In this document: piece by piece, positions 56,380 to 64,000 of the stretch
Numbering within the stretch: the first letter of the stretch is position 1
Layout: each line of letters begins with the position of its first letter
Assembly (NCBI GenBank): GCA_964457225.1
Contig: CAYWEM010000013.1
Location: 1 to 64,000, forward strand
DNA: 64,000 nucleotides
From: CAYWEM01 sp964457225
Lineage (GTDB): Bacteria > Acidobacteriota > Aminicenantia > UBA2199
Reading direction: 5' to 3'
Notes under the pieces: model-generated
Told to the model about the DNA's origin: nothing
Seen by the model: only the letters and a program-made list of their open reading frames with translations
The model's database searches: none
Program-made: the position numbers and the translations under genes

Positions 56380-58173
56380 TTATCTCCCCGGGCCGATCGG
56401 AGCTGAAATCAGGACGGAGAACCAGCGTCCGCTCCCGGGCAGGCCGGGGAGTTCCTCGATTATACTGTTTAAAAGGTTGTCTGCCTGCAAAGTTATCGAC
56501 AGCTGTCCCCGGCTGAAACTCAGGGCCGCATGCAGCAGGTTTTCCCAGGATCGGCCGCCGTGCGGACGCCTGCGGTTGAAGCGCAGGGAAAGGCTGACCG
56601 GTCCGAAATGCCGGTTTATATGACACTTGAGACTGGTATCGGCAAATCGCAGGCCGTACTTTGACAGGAATCCCTCGTTTCCGTTCGAAGACGTGATTTT
56701 TTCCAGGCTGAGCAACAGCGATCCCTGCCGGAAGCTTAAGCGGTAATCGGCCTGCAGGCCGCTCAATATTTGCCGAGGCAGGTTTACCGCCTGCCAGGAT
56801 GTGCCTGAGTTGAAACTGATCCAGTCGATCAGGTCCAGGTGCCGACGTAGAAAAAAAGTCAATTCAAGATTGCCGGGGCCGCCGGAATAAACCAGGGAAC
56901 TGTCGATATTGAACGCTGATTCCGTCTGCAGGCCGGGGTCGCCCCGGTTGGCCGGTGAATTGTAATGAAGTTCGGTGAAAGATGGTTGGCGCAGGGTGCG
57001 TCCTGCGCCGAATCGCCAGGAAATGTGTTCGCCGAGGCGCTGGTGCAAGCCGGAGTAAAAGGCCAGGCCGGGCCGGCGGCCGGCGCATAATTGCAGGCGG
57101 ATGCCCAGGTCCAGGTCAAGCTTTCGGTTCAGCACGATTGAGGTGTTGTAGAAAAAAGCGCCTGTAAGCCGATGATGCCGGCCCAGGCTCGAACTGATCA
57201 TCTTTTCACGGCGCAGGTCGATTCCCCAGGTCAGGGAAAAAACTCCGACCGAGCTGCTCCGGGCGGCGAAGAAATGGTAAACATCACTGTCACTGCGGTT
57301 GAAGAAATAATCCGGCCGGTTGCGATCCAGGGTGAAATCGTCACGCAGCAGCTGACGGGCGAAAGACAACTGCAGTTTGTCACTGCGGGCCGAGATCTGC
57401 AGGAAACCGGAGCTGATGCTTTCTGTCGAGGGCAGGGGCGCATAAAAACCCGCGGCGCCGAAATACTTGACCAGGAAGCCGGCCCGGCCTGACAAGGAAA
57501 AACTCCCACTCTTCAGGCTCAGGCTGCCGTTCACTTTAAACTGGGAGAGTTCCTGTCCCTGGTGAAAACCGCTGGTGTGAAATCTTTCTCCGGCTATCCG
57601 CCAGCCGGTTTCACGGTTGCCGGCCCCGATCCTGAGACCGGCGCTGAAGAGGTCGTACTCCCCGCGTTGCAGGGTGAAAGAGTCTGATACACTGTTTTTG
57701 AGGATAAAATGAACTACTCCGGCGAAAGCTCCTGAACCATACATTGAAGCGCCGCCTCCGCGGATGATCTCAATACGCTCAATGTCGGCCGGGGAAAAAG
57801 GCAGGCTGGTATTGTGATGCCCGGTCTGGGGATTACTGAAGGGCACTCCGTCCACCAGTAGAAGCACCTGCTCGAAGTTGGCGCCGGTCATGGCCAGGTC
57901 AAATGAGCTGTCGGCCGGGCCGCGTCGCCTGGCCTGCAGGCCGGGCAGGGCGTCCAGCAGTTCAGCCAGGCAGTTGACGCGCAGGGCGGCGATTTCTCTG
58001 CCGTCGATTATCATTACGGATTTTGAAGGCAGGTTTTCCCGGGGCAGCCAGGCCTTGACTTCTACCTTTTCCCGGATTTTATTTTCCTGCTCATCCTGGT
58101 CCGGACGGCCTTGCCCGGAAGCGCCGAAAAAAAACACAAAAAAGAAAACGATCAAGCTTTTTCTGGTGATCAT
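56380..58173 (-). CDS. TonB-dependent outer-membrane receptor
   Basis: A 597-residue protein with a signal peptide (about 1-22), a plug domain (about 35-150; MIIDGREIAALRVNCLAELL, LLLVDGVPFSNPQTGHHN, IERIEIIRGGGASMYGSG) and a 22-strand-type beta barrel. The QTGHHN loop followed by the IEIIRGGGASMYGSGA box is typical of small BtuB/CirA-like receptors. Ligand unknown. No clear TonB box is seen. The ATG at 58173 is chosen; the frame continues 57 nt upstream into the promoter. The barrel lacks a terminal Phe (ends ISAPIGPGR), which is slightly unusual, although FSVLIS near the end may be the last strand. No cobalamin or TPP riboswitch is visible. Confidence 0.9.
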   Translation of the reverse strand: MITRKSLIVFFFVFFFGASGQGRPDQDEQENKIREKVEVKAWLPRENLPSKSVMIIDGREIAALRVNCLAELLDALPGLQARRRGPADSSFDLAMTGANFEQVLLLVDGVPFSNPQTGHHNTSLPFSPADIERIEIIRGGGASMYGSGAFAGVVHFILKNSVSDSFTLQRGEYDLFSAGLRIGAGNRETGWRIAGERFHTSGFHQGQELSQFKVNGSLSLKSGSFSLSGRAGFLVKYFGAAGFYAPLPSTESISSGFLQISARSDKLQLSFARQLLRDDFTLDRNRPDYFFNRSDSDVYHFFAARSSSVGVFSLTWGIDLRREKMISSSLGRHHRLTGAFFYNTSIVLNRKLDLDLGIRLQLCAGRRPGLAFYSGLHQRLGEHISWRFGAGRTLRQPSFTELHYNSPANRGDPGLQTESAFNIDSSLVYSGGPGNLELTFFLRRHLDLIDWISFNSGTSWQAVNLPRQILSGLQADYRLSFRQGSLLLSLEKITSSNGNEGFLSKYGLRFADTSLKCHINRHFGPVSLSLRFNRRRPHGGRSWENLLHAALSFSRGQLSITLQADNLLNSIIEELPGLPGSGRWFSVLISAPIGPGR

Positions 58174-58201
58174 GGGGGAAACCTGCTGATTCTTAGTTTG
58201 G

Positions 58202-58230
58202 ATGATACTCTGAATCTCCGCTCCAGTCAA
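58202..58230 (-). promoter_or_regulatory. Probable promoter of the TonB-dependent receptor
   Basis: Minus strand: -35 TTGACT (5 of 6), 17-nt spacer, -10 TATCAT (5 of 6), 28 nt before the ATG at 58173. Confidence 0.55.
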
Positions 58231-58274
58231 CTGTATTTATACGTCACCAGGACCAAGCCGGCAATTATTTGTTG

Positions 58275-58312
58275 AGGCAACTATTGCCTGTTTTTCATGC
58301 CTGGTGTATACT
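58275..58312 (+). promoter_or_regulatory. Promoter with overlapping inverted repeat before the DUF4412-like gene
   Basis: -35 TTGCCT (58284-58289, 4 of 6), 17-nt spacer, -10 TATACT (58307-58312, 5 of 6). The inverted repeat AGGCAA-CTA-TTGCCT (58275-58289) includes the whole -35 box and may be an operator. Confidence 0.5.
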
Positions 58313-58366
58313 GGAATCCATTAATGACACAAAACAAGTCAACAATTCATCAAGGAGGATAAACGG

Positions 58367-59083
58367 ATGAAAAGAATTCTGATCGTTTTTCTGGTGCTGG
58401 CTTTTTCGGGTTCCCTGCTGGTCGCCGATGCCTACATCAAGACCAAAACCCACACCTCGGCCTTTGAAATCATGGGGCAGAAACAGGAAGCCAAGGATGA
58501 GATCACCGAGCAGTGGGTGGGTAAAGGCCGCATGGCCATGGTCAGCCCGGAGAGCAAGACCCTGATCGACCTGGGCAAGAACACCATCGTCATGATCAAC
58601 CACCAGGACAAGACCTACCTGGAGGCTGCTCTGCCCCTGGACATGAGTAAACTCCTGCCGCCGGAAGCCGCCGGCATGATGGCCATGATGAAACCCAAGG
58701 TGCAGGTCTCGCCCAACGGCCAGGTCAGGAAAATCGGTTCCTGGAACTGCAAGGGCTACGATATCAAGATGGAAATGATGATGATGAGCATGAATATCGC
58801 CGTCTGGGCCACCACCGAAGTGCCTTTTGACTGGAAGGAACACCAGAAGATGAGCGCCAACCTGATGAATCTGCAGGGCCAGATAATCGATGAAGCCGCC
58901 ATGAAAGAGTTCTTTAAAATAGAGGGCGTTCAGATCGCCAGTGAAATCAACATGAACGTCATGGGCGCTGACATGAAGGTTAAGACCGAAGTACAGGAAA
59001 TATCGGACAAGAATCCCCCGGCCGACCTTTTCTCGATTCCGGCGGGGTACAAAAAGATCGATCATATTTCCATGGGCAGGTAG
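58367..59083 (+). CDS. DUF4412-like exported protein
   Basis: A 238-residue protein with a signal peptide (about 1-22), Met- and Lys-rich. The stretch KTLIDLGKNTIVMINHQDKTY (a 21-residue piece at about 64-84) and WNCKGYDIKMEM (about 125-136), with KNPPADLFSIPAGYKKID at the end, match the DUF4412 family, whose members are periplasmic or LolA-like in fold. The run MEMMMMSMNIA is unusual and might bind metal or lipid, but this is speculation. AAGGAGG lies 8 nt before the ATG. Single gene with a strong terminator. Confidence 0.85.
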   Translation: MKRILIVFLVLAFSGSLLVADAYIKTKTHTSAFEIMGQKQEAKDEITEQWVGKGRMAMVSPESKTLIDLGKNTIVMINHQDKTYLEAALPLDMSKLLPPEAAGMMAMMKPKVQVSPNGQVRKIGSWNCKGYDIKMEMMMMSMNIAVWATTEVPFDWKEHQKMSANLMNLQGQIIDEAAMKEFFKIEGVQIASEINMNVMGADMKVKTEVQEISDKNPPADLFSIPAGYKKIDHISMGR

Positions 59084-59104
59084 TAAAAGAAAGCAGAATT
59101 TCCA

Positions 59105-59135
59105 GGGCCCGGGTTTTACCGGGCCCTTTTTTTTT
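59105..59135 (+). terminator. Rho-independent terminator of the DUF4412-like gene
   Basis: Stem GGGCCCGG with CCGGGCCC (8 bp), loop GTTTTA, followed by nine T. It lies 22 nt after the stop codon and 18 nt before the stop of the convergent TPR lipoprotein gene. Confidence 0.9.
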
Positions 59136-59152
59136 GCCTTGTTTTCCTTGGT

Positions 59153-60460
59153 TCAGCGAATTCTTTGCCTGGTAACCGAGAGCATGCGGTTCAGGGCCAA
59201 CAGTAATTCCCCCGGGCTGACCGGCCTGGTGGGATGGAAATTGCCGTCTTCATCGAGTTTCAGCAGTCCCCGGCGGATGCTGAAAGTGATGACTTCGAAA
59301 TCGCGATGGATGGGCATTACATCGGCGGCGGTCAATTCCGGAATCGATTCCAGTTCCGTTTTCAGCAGCTCGCGCCTGGCCAGGAAACGGTACAGGGTGT
59401 GCAGCACGGCGGCGACTCCGGCCCGGCTGGGATTGCCGAAGCGGTCAAAGGTGTGATCCGGCCTCATGTCCATGATGCCGGCGCTGACTATCTTAACTAT
59501 GTCTTCCCGGGCATAGGAAGTGCCGATGTCGGTGATGATCAGCGGGGGACCGATCAGGTCCATGTGGTCTGAAAAGTAATGGCTGATCAGGGCGGCCAGG
59601 TCTTCACGATTGATGATGTCCTTGAAATATATGTTTTTGAAACGTTGCGGCAGGTCGACCGCGCGGAAGCTTTCTTTCAGTTTTTCAACTCTTTCCTGGA
59701 TCTCCGGGTCGGCCGGGCGCAGTTCCTGCAACTGGTGATAGGCCAGCAGGGCCTGGTCGACATTGCCCAGTTTTTCATACGCTTCAGCCATTTTGAAAAG
59801 CACGCTTTCTCTCAGGCGCTGGTCACCGATTGCGGCCTCCAGATGGGGCAGTGCCTTGGCCTGGGCGCCCTGCTCCTGGTAGAACTCAGCTATCTGCAGG
59901 CGCAAACCGGCAAGATCCGGGGAGTAGCGGGCAGCTTCCTCGAGTGCTTCGATGTAGCGGCTGTTTTTCCTTTCCAGTCGCGCTTCCTGGGCCTGGCGCA
60001 GGTAATGGTCGGTCAGGGATGACTTCAGCTTGCCGTAGCGCACTCTCAGCCAGTGATCATCGGGGCGCCTGTCCAGCAGAGCGGCGGCGTGCCTGAAAGC
60101 CTGCGCCTGTTCTCCCCGGGCCTCGAAGTATATCACCCAGCCCAGGGCGGCTTCCTGGTTGTCCGGGTTCAGTGCCAATGCTTTTTCCAGGTTCTGCCTG
60201 GCCAGGCTGAATTTTTCCTGGAGCAGGAAGACGTAGGCGAAAGCCGTGTGCAGCATGTCTTCCGGAGCGGAACTCAGCTTGAAAAGGTTCAGCGCTTCCC
60301 GGCTGCGTCCCTGGCGCAGCTCCAGCCAGCCCTGCTGATAATGACTGTCAGTCGGACGTGTGAAACTGATCTCGGGGATCTGGGCGGGCGGACCGCTTAT
60401 ACGCCCGGTGGCACAACCGGCCAAAAATACTATCAGCAGTAATAAACCGGTCTGTTTCAT
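59153..60460 (-). CDS. TPR-repeat lipoprotein with SLH-like C-terminal domain
   Basis: A 435-residue lipoprotein: the lipobox FLAGC places the lipid-bearing Cys at residue 16. Tetratricopeptide repeats run from about 40 to 270 (ARQNLEKALALNPDNQEAAL; EALEEAARYSPDLAGLRLQIA; VDQALLAYHQLQELRPADPE). The C-terminal part (about 270-435) has segments such as IYFKDIINREDLAALISHYF, and GLLKLDEDGNFHPTRPVSPGE, with the acidic-loop pattern of S-layer homology-like domains. Its start overlaps the hflX stop (ATGA) and has GGAGGA. Likely attached to a membrane facing the periplasm and acting as a scaffold. Confidence 0.87.
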   Translation of the reverse strand: MKQTGLLLLIVFLAGCATGRISGPPAQIPEISFTRPTDSHYQQGWLELRQGRSREALNLFKLSSAPEDMLHTAFAYVFLLQEKFSLARQNLEKALALNPDNQEAALGWVIYFEARGEQAQAFRHAAALLDRRPDDHWLRVRYGKLKSSLTDHYLRQAQEARLERKNSRYIEALEEAARYSPDLAGLRLQIAEFYQEQGAQAKALPHLEAAIGDQRLRESVLFKMAEAYEKLGNVDQALLAYHQLQELRPADPEIQERVEKLKESFRAVDLPQRFKNIYFKDIINREDLAALISHYFSDHMDLIGPPLIITDIGTSYAREDIVKIVSAGIMDMRPDHTFDRFGNPSRAGVAAVLHTLYRFLARRELLKTELESIPELTAADVMPIHRDFEVITFSIRRGLLKLDEDGNFHPTRPVSPGELLLALNRMLSVTRQRIR

Positions 60461-61734
60461 TCCAGGACTCCTCCATGTTTTTTAATGAATTCTAACATTT
60501 TTCCGCGCTCCGATAAAACCTCCAGTTTCCACTTCCCGGCCCGGAATTCACGAGACAGAACTATGGTCCACTTGTCCAGGCCGGTGATCATTCCATCCTG
60601 ATCAAGGGTCAGGCTGAAGCGCTGAAAAGAGCTGAAATGCGCCTGGTATATAGCCTGGTGCAGCTTGTCCAGGCCTTTACCCCGGAGAGCGGAAAGATAA
60701 ATTCCGTCGCTGTCGGCTGAAAGCGGGCCGGAAGAAACATCTTCAAGCAGGTCGATTTTATTAAAAACCTTGATTATGCATTTTTCTTCAACGCCCATCC
60801 GCAGCAGGACCTTTTCCACCTCAGCCTGCTGCTGCCTGTGGTCGGGATTGCTAAGGTCGATCACGTGCAGGATGATGTCCGCCTGGACTACTTCTTCCAG
60901 CGTGGCCTGAAACGAGGTGAACAGCTCCCGGGGCAGATCCCTGATGAATCCCACTGTGTCGGAAAGCATGAAGTAATACCCCGGATCAGCGCCTTTCAGC
61001 TCAACCCGGCGCAACAGGGGATCAAGGGTCGAAAACAGCTGGGCCGAGGTGGTTGATTGCGCTCCGGTCAGGCGGTTGAACAGGGTTGATTTTCCTGATG
61101 AAGTATAACCGGCCAGTGAAACCAGGGGGGCTGGGGAGCCGCGTCTTCCGCGACGCCGGATTGAACGATCCTGCTTTACTTTTTCCAGTCGCTCGCGGAT
61201 CAGGGAAATGCGCTTCTTGATGGTGCGCCGATCTGCCTCGAGTTTGGTTTCACCCGGGCCGCGGGTGCCGATGCCGCCGCCCAGGCGGGAAAGTGAAGTG
61301 CCCCATCCGGTCAGGCGCGGCATCAGGTAAAGCAGCTGGGCCAGTTCGACCTGCAGTTTTCCTTCCAGGCTGCGGGCCCTCAGGGCGAATATGTCGAGAA
61401 TCAGGCGGGTGCGGTCAACCACCTTGACCTGGAAGAGTTCTTCCAGGTTGCGTTGTTGAACTCCGCTCAGTTCATTGTGCAGGATGACGATTTCCGCCTG
61501 CTGTTCCTCAATTGCGGCTTTGATGCTTTCGGCTTTGCCCCGGCCTATCAGGTGGGCCCGGTCGGCCACCTGCCTTTTCTGCCAGAAGCGGCCCACACTC
61601 TGCGCTCCGGCTCCACAGGCCAGGCTTGCCAGTTCGTCCAGGATACGCTCAATCTGGTCTTCACGGTATTCAAGCGGGAACAGTCCGCCTATCAGTGCTT
61701 TTTCCAATGGTAATTCCTGACCAGGCCCAGCCAT
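60457..61734 (-). CDS. hflX: GTPase HflX, ribosome-associated
   Basis: A 425-residue GTPase that binds 50S ribosomes and splits stalled or heat-damaged ribosomes. The N-terminal HflX domain (about 10-195) contains GRGKAESIKAAIEEQQAEIV and HNELSGVQQRNLEE; GTPase motifs are G1 GYTSSGKSTLFN (about 209-220), G3 DTVGFIRDLPRELF and G4 FNKIDLL. G1 has TSS where TNA is usual. The ATG at 61734 overlaps miaA by 43 nt; an in-frame TTG a little downstream is possible. The pairing miaA-hflX is common in bacteria. Confidence 0.95.
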   Translation of the reverse strand: MAGPGQELPLEKALIGGLFPLEYREDQIERILDELASLACGAGAQSVGRFWQKRQVADRAHLIGRGKAESIKAAIEEQQAEIVILHNELSGVQQRNLEELFQVKVVDRTRLILDIFALRARSLEGKLQVELAQLLYLMPRLTGWGTSLSRLGGGIGTRGPGETKLEADRRTIKKRISLIRERLEKVKQDRSIRRRGRRGSPAPLVSLAGYTSSGKSTLFNRLTGAQSTTSAQLFSTLDPLLRRVELKGADPGYYFMLSDTVGFIRDLPRELFTSFQATLEEVVQADIILHVIDLSNPDHRQQQAEVEKVLLRMGVEEKCIIKVFNKIDLLEDVSSGPLSADSDGIYLSALRGKGLDKLHQAIYQAHFSSFQRFSLTLDQDGMITGLDKWTIVLSREFRAGKWKLEVLSERGKMLEFIKKHGGVLE

Positions 61735-62609
61735 TCATTCCGGTCTTCCGCCGGAAACCAGGCTATGTCTTTTTCATTGCGCAGCCAGGTCAGCTGTCGC
61801 TTCGCGTAACGCCTGGTGTTCATCTGGCACAGGGTGACGGCAGCCTCCAATTCAAGCTCTCCGCGCAAGTGGCTCAGCATTTCCCTGTAACCGAGTCCGC
61901 GGAAAGGCGGGCAATCTTCCGGAAACAACTCGAGCAATCCGGCCGTTTCTTCTTTCAGGCCCGCTGAGATCATTTTTTCAACCCGCTGATCTATGCGTTT
62001 ATACAGTTCGCTCCGCTCGCGCTGCAGGCCCAGGCGCAGAATTTGGTATTCATGAAAGGGCGATGCGGAGGCCTTGAATGCTTCGGTCGGGGCCGAGCCC
62101 GTGTTGGCGGCGATTTCCAGTCCCCGGACTATGCGCAGGTGGTCATTCGGGCCGATCTTGGCGGCATAGGCCGGATCGATGTCGTGCAGTTCCCGCCAGA
62201 GTTTTTCTGGGCCCTCCAGGCGAACTCTTTCCTGCAGTTTTCGGCGCAGTTCAGGGCGTCTTTTTTCTTCGGCGAAGATGCCCTGTCTGATCAGGCGCAG
62301 GTAAAGTGCGGTTCCGCCGCAGATGATCGGCAGCCGGCCGCGGGCGCTGATGTCTTCCGCGGCCTGGAAGGCCAGGGACAGGAAATGTGAGCCGTTGAAC
62401 TGGCGATCGGGCGGGAAGATGTCGATCAGGTGATGCCGGACCTGCTTTCTGACTTCAGCCGTCGGCTTGTCGGTGCCGATATCGAAGCCCCGGTAAACCT
62501 GCATGGAATCAGCGCTGATTATTTCCCCCCCGCAGGCCAGGGCCAGTTCCAGGGCCGCGGTGCTCTTGCCGACTGCTGTCGGTCCCACCACTTGAAGCAG
62601 TTTTTTCAT
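61692..62609 (-). CDS. miaA: tRNA dimethylallyltransferase
   Basis: A 305-residue enzyme that adds a dimethylallyl group to A37 of tRNAs reading UNN codons. The P-loop is VVGPTAVGKSTAAL (about 6-19); then IISADSMQVYRGFDIGTDKP (about 31-50), HHLIDIFPPD, ICGGTALYLRLIRQG and the C-terminal GLGYREMLSHL with TRRYAKRQLTWLR are intact. The ATG at 62609 overlaps the stop of a 22-codon ORF (TGATG). A frame open further upstream (to 62723) overlaps the DUF4388 gene and is noise. The gene is coupled to hflX downstream. Confidence 0.96.
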   Translation of the reverse strand: MKKLLQVVGPTAVGKSTAALELALACGGEIISADSMQVYRGFDIGTDKPTAEVRKQVRHHLIDIFPPDRQFNGSHFLSLAFQAAEDISARGRLPIICGGTALYLRLIRQGIFAEEKRRPELRRKLQERVRLEGPEKLWRELHDIDPAYAAKIGPNDHLRIVRGLEIAANTGSAPTEAFKASASPFHEYQILRLGLQRERSELYKRIDQRVEKMISAGLKEETAGLLELFPEDCPPFRGLGYREMLSHLRGELELEAAVTLCQMNTRRYAKRQLTWLRNEKDIAWFPAEDRNEWLGLVRNYHWKKH

Positions 62610-62677
62610 CAGCCGAGGAGCATGAACAGGAGGGCCAGGATGAACATGCCGAGGGCCTGGATGCGCATGAGTTTCAA
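62609..62677 (-). CDS. Possible 22-residue membrane peptide between DUF4388 gene and miaA
   Basis: On the minus strand a TTG overlaps the stop of the DUF4388 gene (ATTGA), and the frame runs 22 codons to a TGA that overlaps the miaA ATG by one base. From its internal ATG the peptide reads MRIQALGMFILALLFMLLG, a hydrophobic segment long enough to span a membrane. The exact fit at both ends and the strongly hydrophobic composition suggest a small translated ORF that keeps ribosomes moving into miaA, or a real membrane peptide. A purine run GGGAAACCGGGAA lies upstream. Too short to assign by family. Confidence 0.4.
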   Translation of the reverse strand: MKLMRIQALGMFILALLFMLLG

Positions 62678-63801
62678 TTCCCGGTTTCCCTGATCCATTT
62701 GATGACCTGCTGTTCGTATTCACGCCCCAGGTGGTTTCTTACCGCGAAGATCTCGGCGTACATGATTTCTTCCAATCCGCGCAGAAAATCACCGATATTG
62801 CTTTGAAAATCGCTGTGCCAGAAGTTGTTCAGCAATGAATTACGCTCCAGTTCGCCTTCCTCGTTCAGGCGGGCGTGACGAAAAGCGTTATGCAGTCCGG
62901 GGGCGACATCGCAGATCGCCTTTTCCAGTATGGAACCGGCTATCGGCCCGAGTTCCTTGAGCAGGGATTTGTAGATCAGCCGGAAACGGCGATTGTAATA
63001 CGAAAGAGCATCTTCAAATGAAGTGAAGGCAAAATTGCCCGGTGTATGGGCCGAACTCGTTTCAGGTTCTTGGGAGGCAGTTGCCGGGGCTTGCCGCTGG
63101 TCGCTTATCAAGCCCAGGCGCCATAGCAGGTAAATCGTTTTCCTGGTGTCAACGGGCAGAAGCTCGCTGTTTTCTATTATTTCCTCCCGACCGCGCCAGC
63201 GGCCGACCAGTCCAAGTACGTACATTTCATGATCTTCCAGCCAGCGGGTTTTCTCCGGATCATTCTCCCCGGCATGGAATTCAGGGTATGCTTTTAAACG
63301 GGAACTTATCAGGTTGTCGTTTTCCAGTCTGCGGATGCCGGCCGCAATCAGCGCCAGCGGATGGTCGTCCAGCAGGATGTTTTCTTCTCCGTATCCCTGG
63401 CAGTCGAAGCGGAAACTGCCGGCTGACAGTGGGAACAGTGAAAAAAGAATGTGTCTCAGCTGGGCGCGCACCTGCTGCCATAACATTCCCGGGCTCATGA
63501 TGCCCAGTTCCATCAGGGCCCGGCCCTGGCGGCAGGACCTGGCTTTCATTATTCCCCTGCTCATTTCGAAAGGTTCGTCCGGCAGGGCCCCCTGGCGGCG
63601 CAGGAAGTTGTCCAGCCGGTCTTCCGTCCTGCTTGAACGGCAGAAACGAATACGGCCGTTTTCCAGGAAAATTTCCTTTTGCCAGCCCTGGTCTGATAGC
63701 AGCAGCCGGCCGTTGCCGTCCTGCCGGTAATAGTGCAGCAGCAGTGCGGGAAGATCCCAATCTGCCAGGGAACCGGAAGGCGGGGGAGTAACCGGGCTCA
63801 T
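62674..63801 (-). CDS. DUF4388 (PATAN-like) domain protein
   Basis: A 375-residue cytoplasmic protein. The N-terminal 150 residues match DUF4388/PATAN: SGSLADWDLPALLLHYYRQD, GRLLLSDQGWQKEIFLENGR, and ALMELGIMSPGMLWQQV with SAGSFRFDCQGYGEE. Such domains are found in signalling proteins of Deltaproteobacteria and Acidobacteria. The middle (about 190-240) has a winged-helix-like stretch (EIIENSELLPVDTRKTIYLL) and the C-terminal part (about 270-375) is helical. I take the ATG at 63801, which overlaps the purF stop as ATGA; an ATG 9 nt upstream is possible. Function in this operon is unknown. Confidence 0.82.
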   Translation of the reverse strand: MSPVTPPPSGSLADWDLPALLLHYYRQDGNGRLLLSDQGWQKEIFLENGRIRFCRSSRTEDRLDNFLRRQGALPDEPFEMSRGIMKARSCRQGRALMELGIMSPGMLWQQVRAQLRHILFSLFPLSAGSFRFDCQGYGEENILLDDHPLALIAAGIRRLENDNLISSRLKAYPEFHAGENDPEKTRWLEDHEMYVLGLVGRWRGREEIIENSELLPVDTRKTIYLLWRLGLISDQRQAPATASQEPETSSAHTPGNFAFTSFEDALSYYNRRFRLIYKSLLKELGPIAGSILEKAICDVAPGLHNAFRHARLNEEGELERNSLLNNFWHSDFQSNIGDFLRGLEEIMYAEIFAVRNHLGREYEQQVIKWIRETGN

Positions 63802-64000
63802 TTGGAACATTCGGACTGCCGGGTATGGATTCGCTCTTCTTCAATGCTCTGCAGCAGACTGCTGGAAACCGGCAGGGGATAGCGCCCGGTGAAACAGGCC
63901 TTGCAGAAATTGCGGATATTACGGTTCTGTTTGCGTACCGCTTTTTCCATGTCGGCCAGGTCCTGGTAGATGACTTCGTCGGCGCCGATCTGCAGTGCGA
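63798..64000 (-). CDS. purF: Amidophosphoribosyltransferase, C-terminal end (partial)
   Basis: Only the last 66 residues or so are visible. They read LQIGADEVIYQDLADMEKAV, then NIRNFCKACFTGRYPLPVSS, which matches the C-terminus of PurF: the IGADSLxYLSxxGL-like segment and the FCxACFTGxYP motif with cysteines for the iron-sulfur cluster seen in the Bacillus-type enzyme. It makes phosphoribosylamine in the first purine step. Its stop overlaps the next start. The catalytic N-terminus lies outside the window. Confidence 0.9.
   Translation of the reverse strand, partial: ALQIGADEVIYQDLADMEKAVRKQNRNIRNFCKACFTGRYPLPVSSSLLQSIEEERIHTRQSECSK

Noticed and set aside
58174..58366. Cobalamin riboswitch before the TonB-dependent receptor
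   Set aside because: The transcript leader is only about 20-30 nt and no B12-box sequence is visible.
1..64000. Prophage, insertion sequence, CRISPR, toxin-antitoxin or defence system
   Set aside because: No transposase, integrase, Cas, phage structural or toxin family and no direct-repeat array was recognised.

Overview
The window looks like a compact chromosome segment of a Gram-negative bacterium: it has a TonB-dependent receptor, an LptC/OstA-like protein, a lipoprotein and many signal peptides. By overall feel (DUF5916, S9, M14, M28 and SpoIVB-type peptidases, SpeE-like giant membrane proteins, HEAT-repeat kinase, GC-rich but not extreme) it resembles Acidobacteriota or Aminicenantota; that placement is an inference from family content, not a measured result. 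I found no phage, insertion sequence, CRISPR array, rRNA or tRNA. Genes are tightly packed: many pairs overlap by 4 nt, and several convergent pairs have abutting or overlapping stop codons.

Layout. 1-7577 (minus): a probable long operon running LemA, two TPM proteins, a DUF1972-type glycosyltransferase, a methyltransferase, a GT4 glycosyltransferase, an ABC-2 exporter pair and the start of a B12-binding (probably radical SAM) protein. 7726-12516: a Tat-exported C_GCAxxG_C_C protein, an ACT-domain protein divergent from an isopropylmalate/homocitrate synthase-family enzyme, and a DUF5916 outer-membrane protein. 12643-14286: queC-queD-queE for 7-deazaguanine synthesis. 14299-20047: an unknown exported protein, an S9 peptidase, coaX, an unknown protein and a membrane metallophosphoesterase. 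20044-25447 (minus): DUF2723 protein, AlaX editing protein, a SpeE-like membrane protein and a possible 63-residue first gene. 25618-34706 (plus): a second SpeE-like membrane protein, two GT-C-like membrane proteins and a sulfatase/phosphotransferase-type protein. 34796-50249 (plus): DUF362, LptC/OstA-like, SpoIVB-type peptidase, beta-propeller, fumarase beta, sucC, sucD, two unknowns, a Ser/Thr kinase with HEAT repeats, a coupled small membrane protein, an AI-2E-type permease and an M28 peptidase. 50307-54724: an LTXXQ/Spy-like protein and a tandem M14 pair. 54775-59083: a SprA-related protein with purM, a TonB-dependent receptor and a DUF4412-like protein. 59153-64000 (minus): purF end, DUF4388, a 22-residue coupled ORF, miaA, hflX and a TPR lipoprotein.

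Main points for a second look: (i) the first M14 protein of the tandem has lost all zinc ligands and the catalytic Glu that its neighbour keeps; (ii) a tiny hydrophobic ORF fits exactly between the stop of the DUF4388 gene and the start of miaA, overlapping both; (iii) several first genes have sigma70-like -10 boxes only 6-7 nt (one 12 nt) before the start codon and no ribosome binding site, suggesting leaderless mRNAs; (iv) the two divergent SpeE-like operons share a perfect 14-bp palindrome between strong opposing promoters; (v) an ACT-domain protein and a Claisen-condensing enzyme share a short divergent promoter region with a palindrome.
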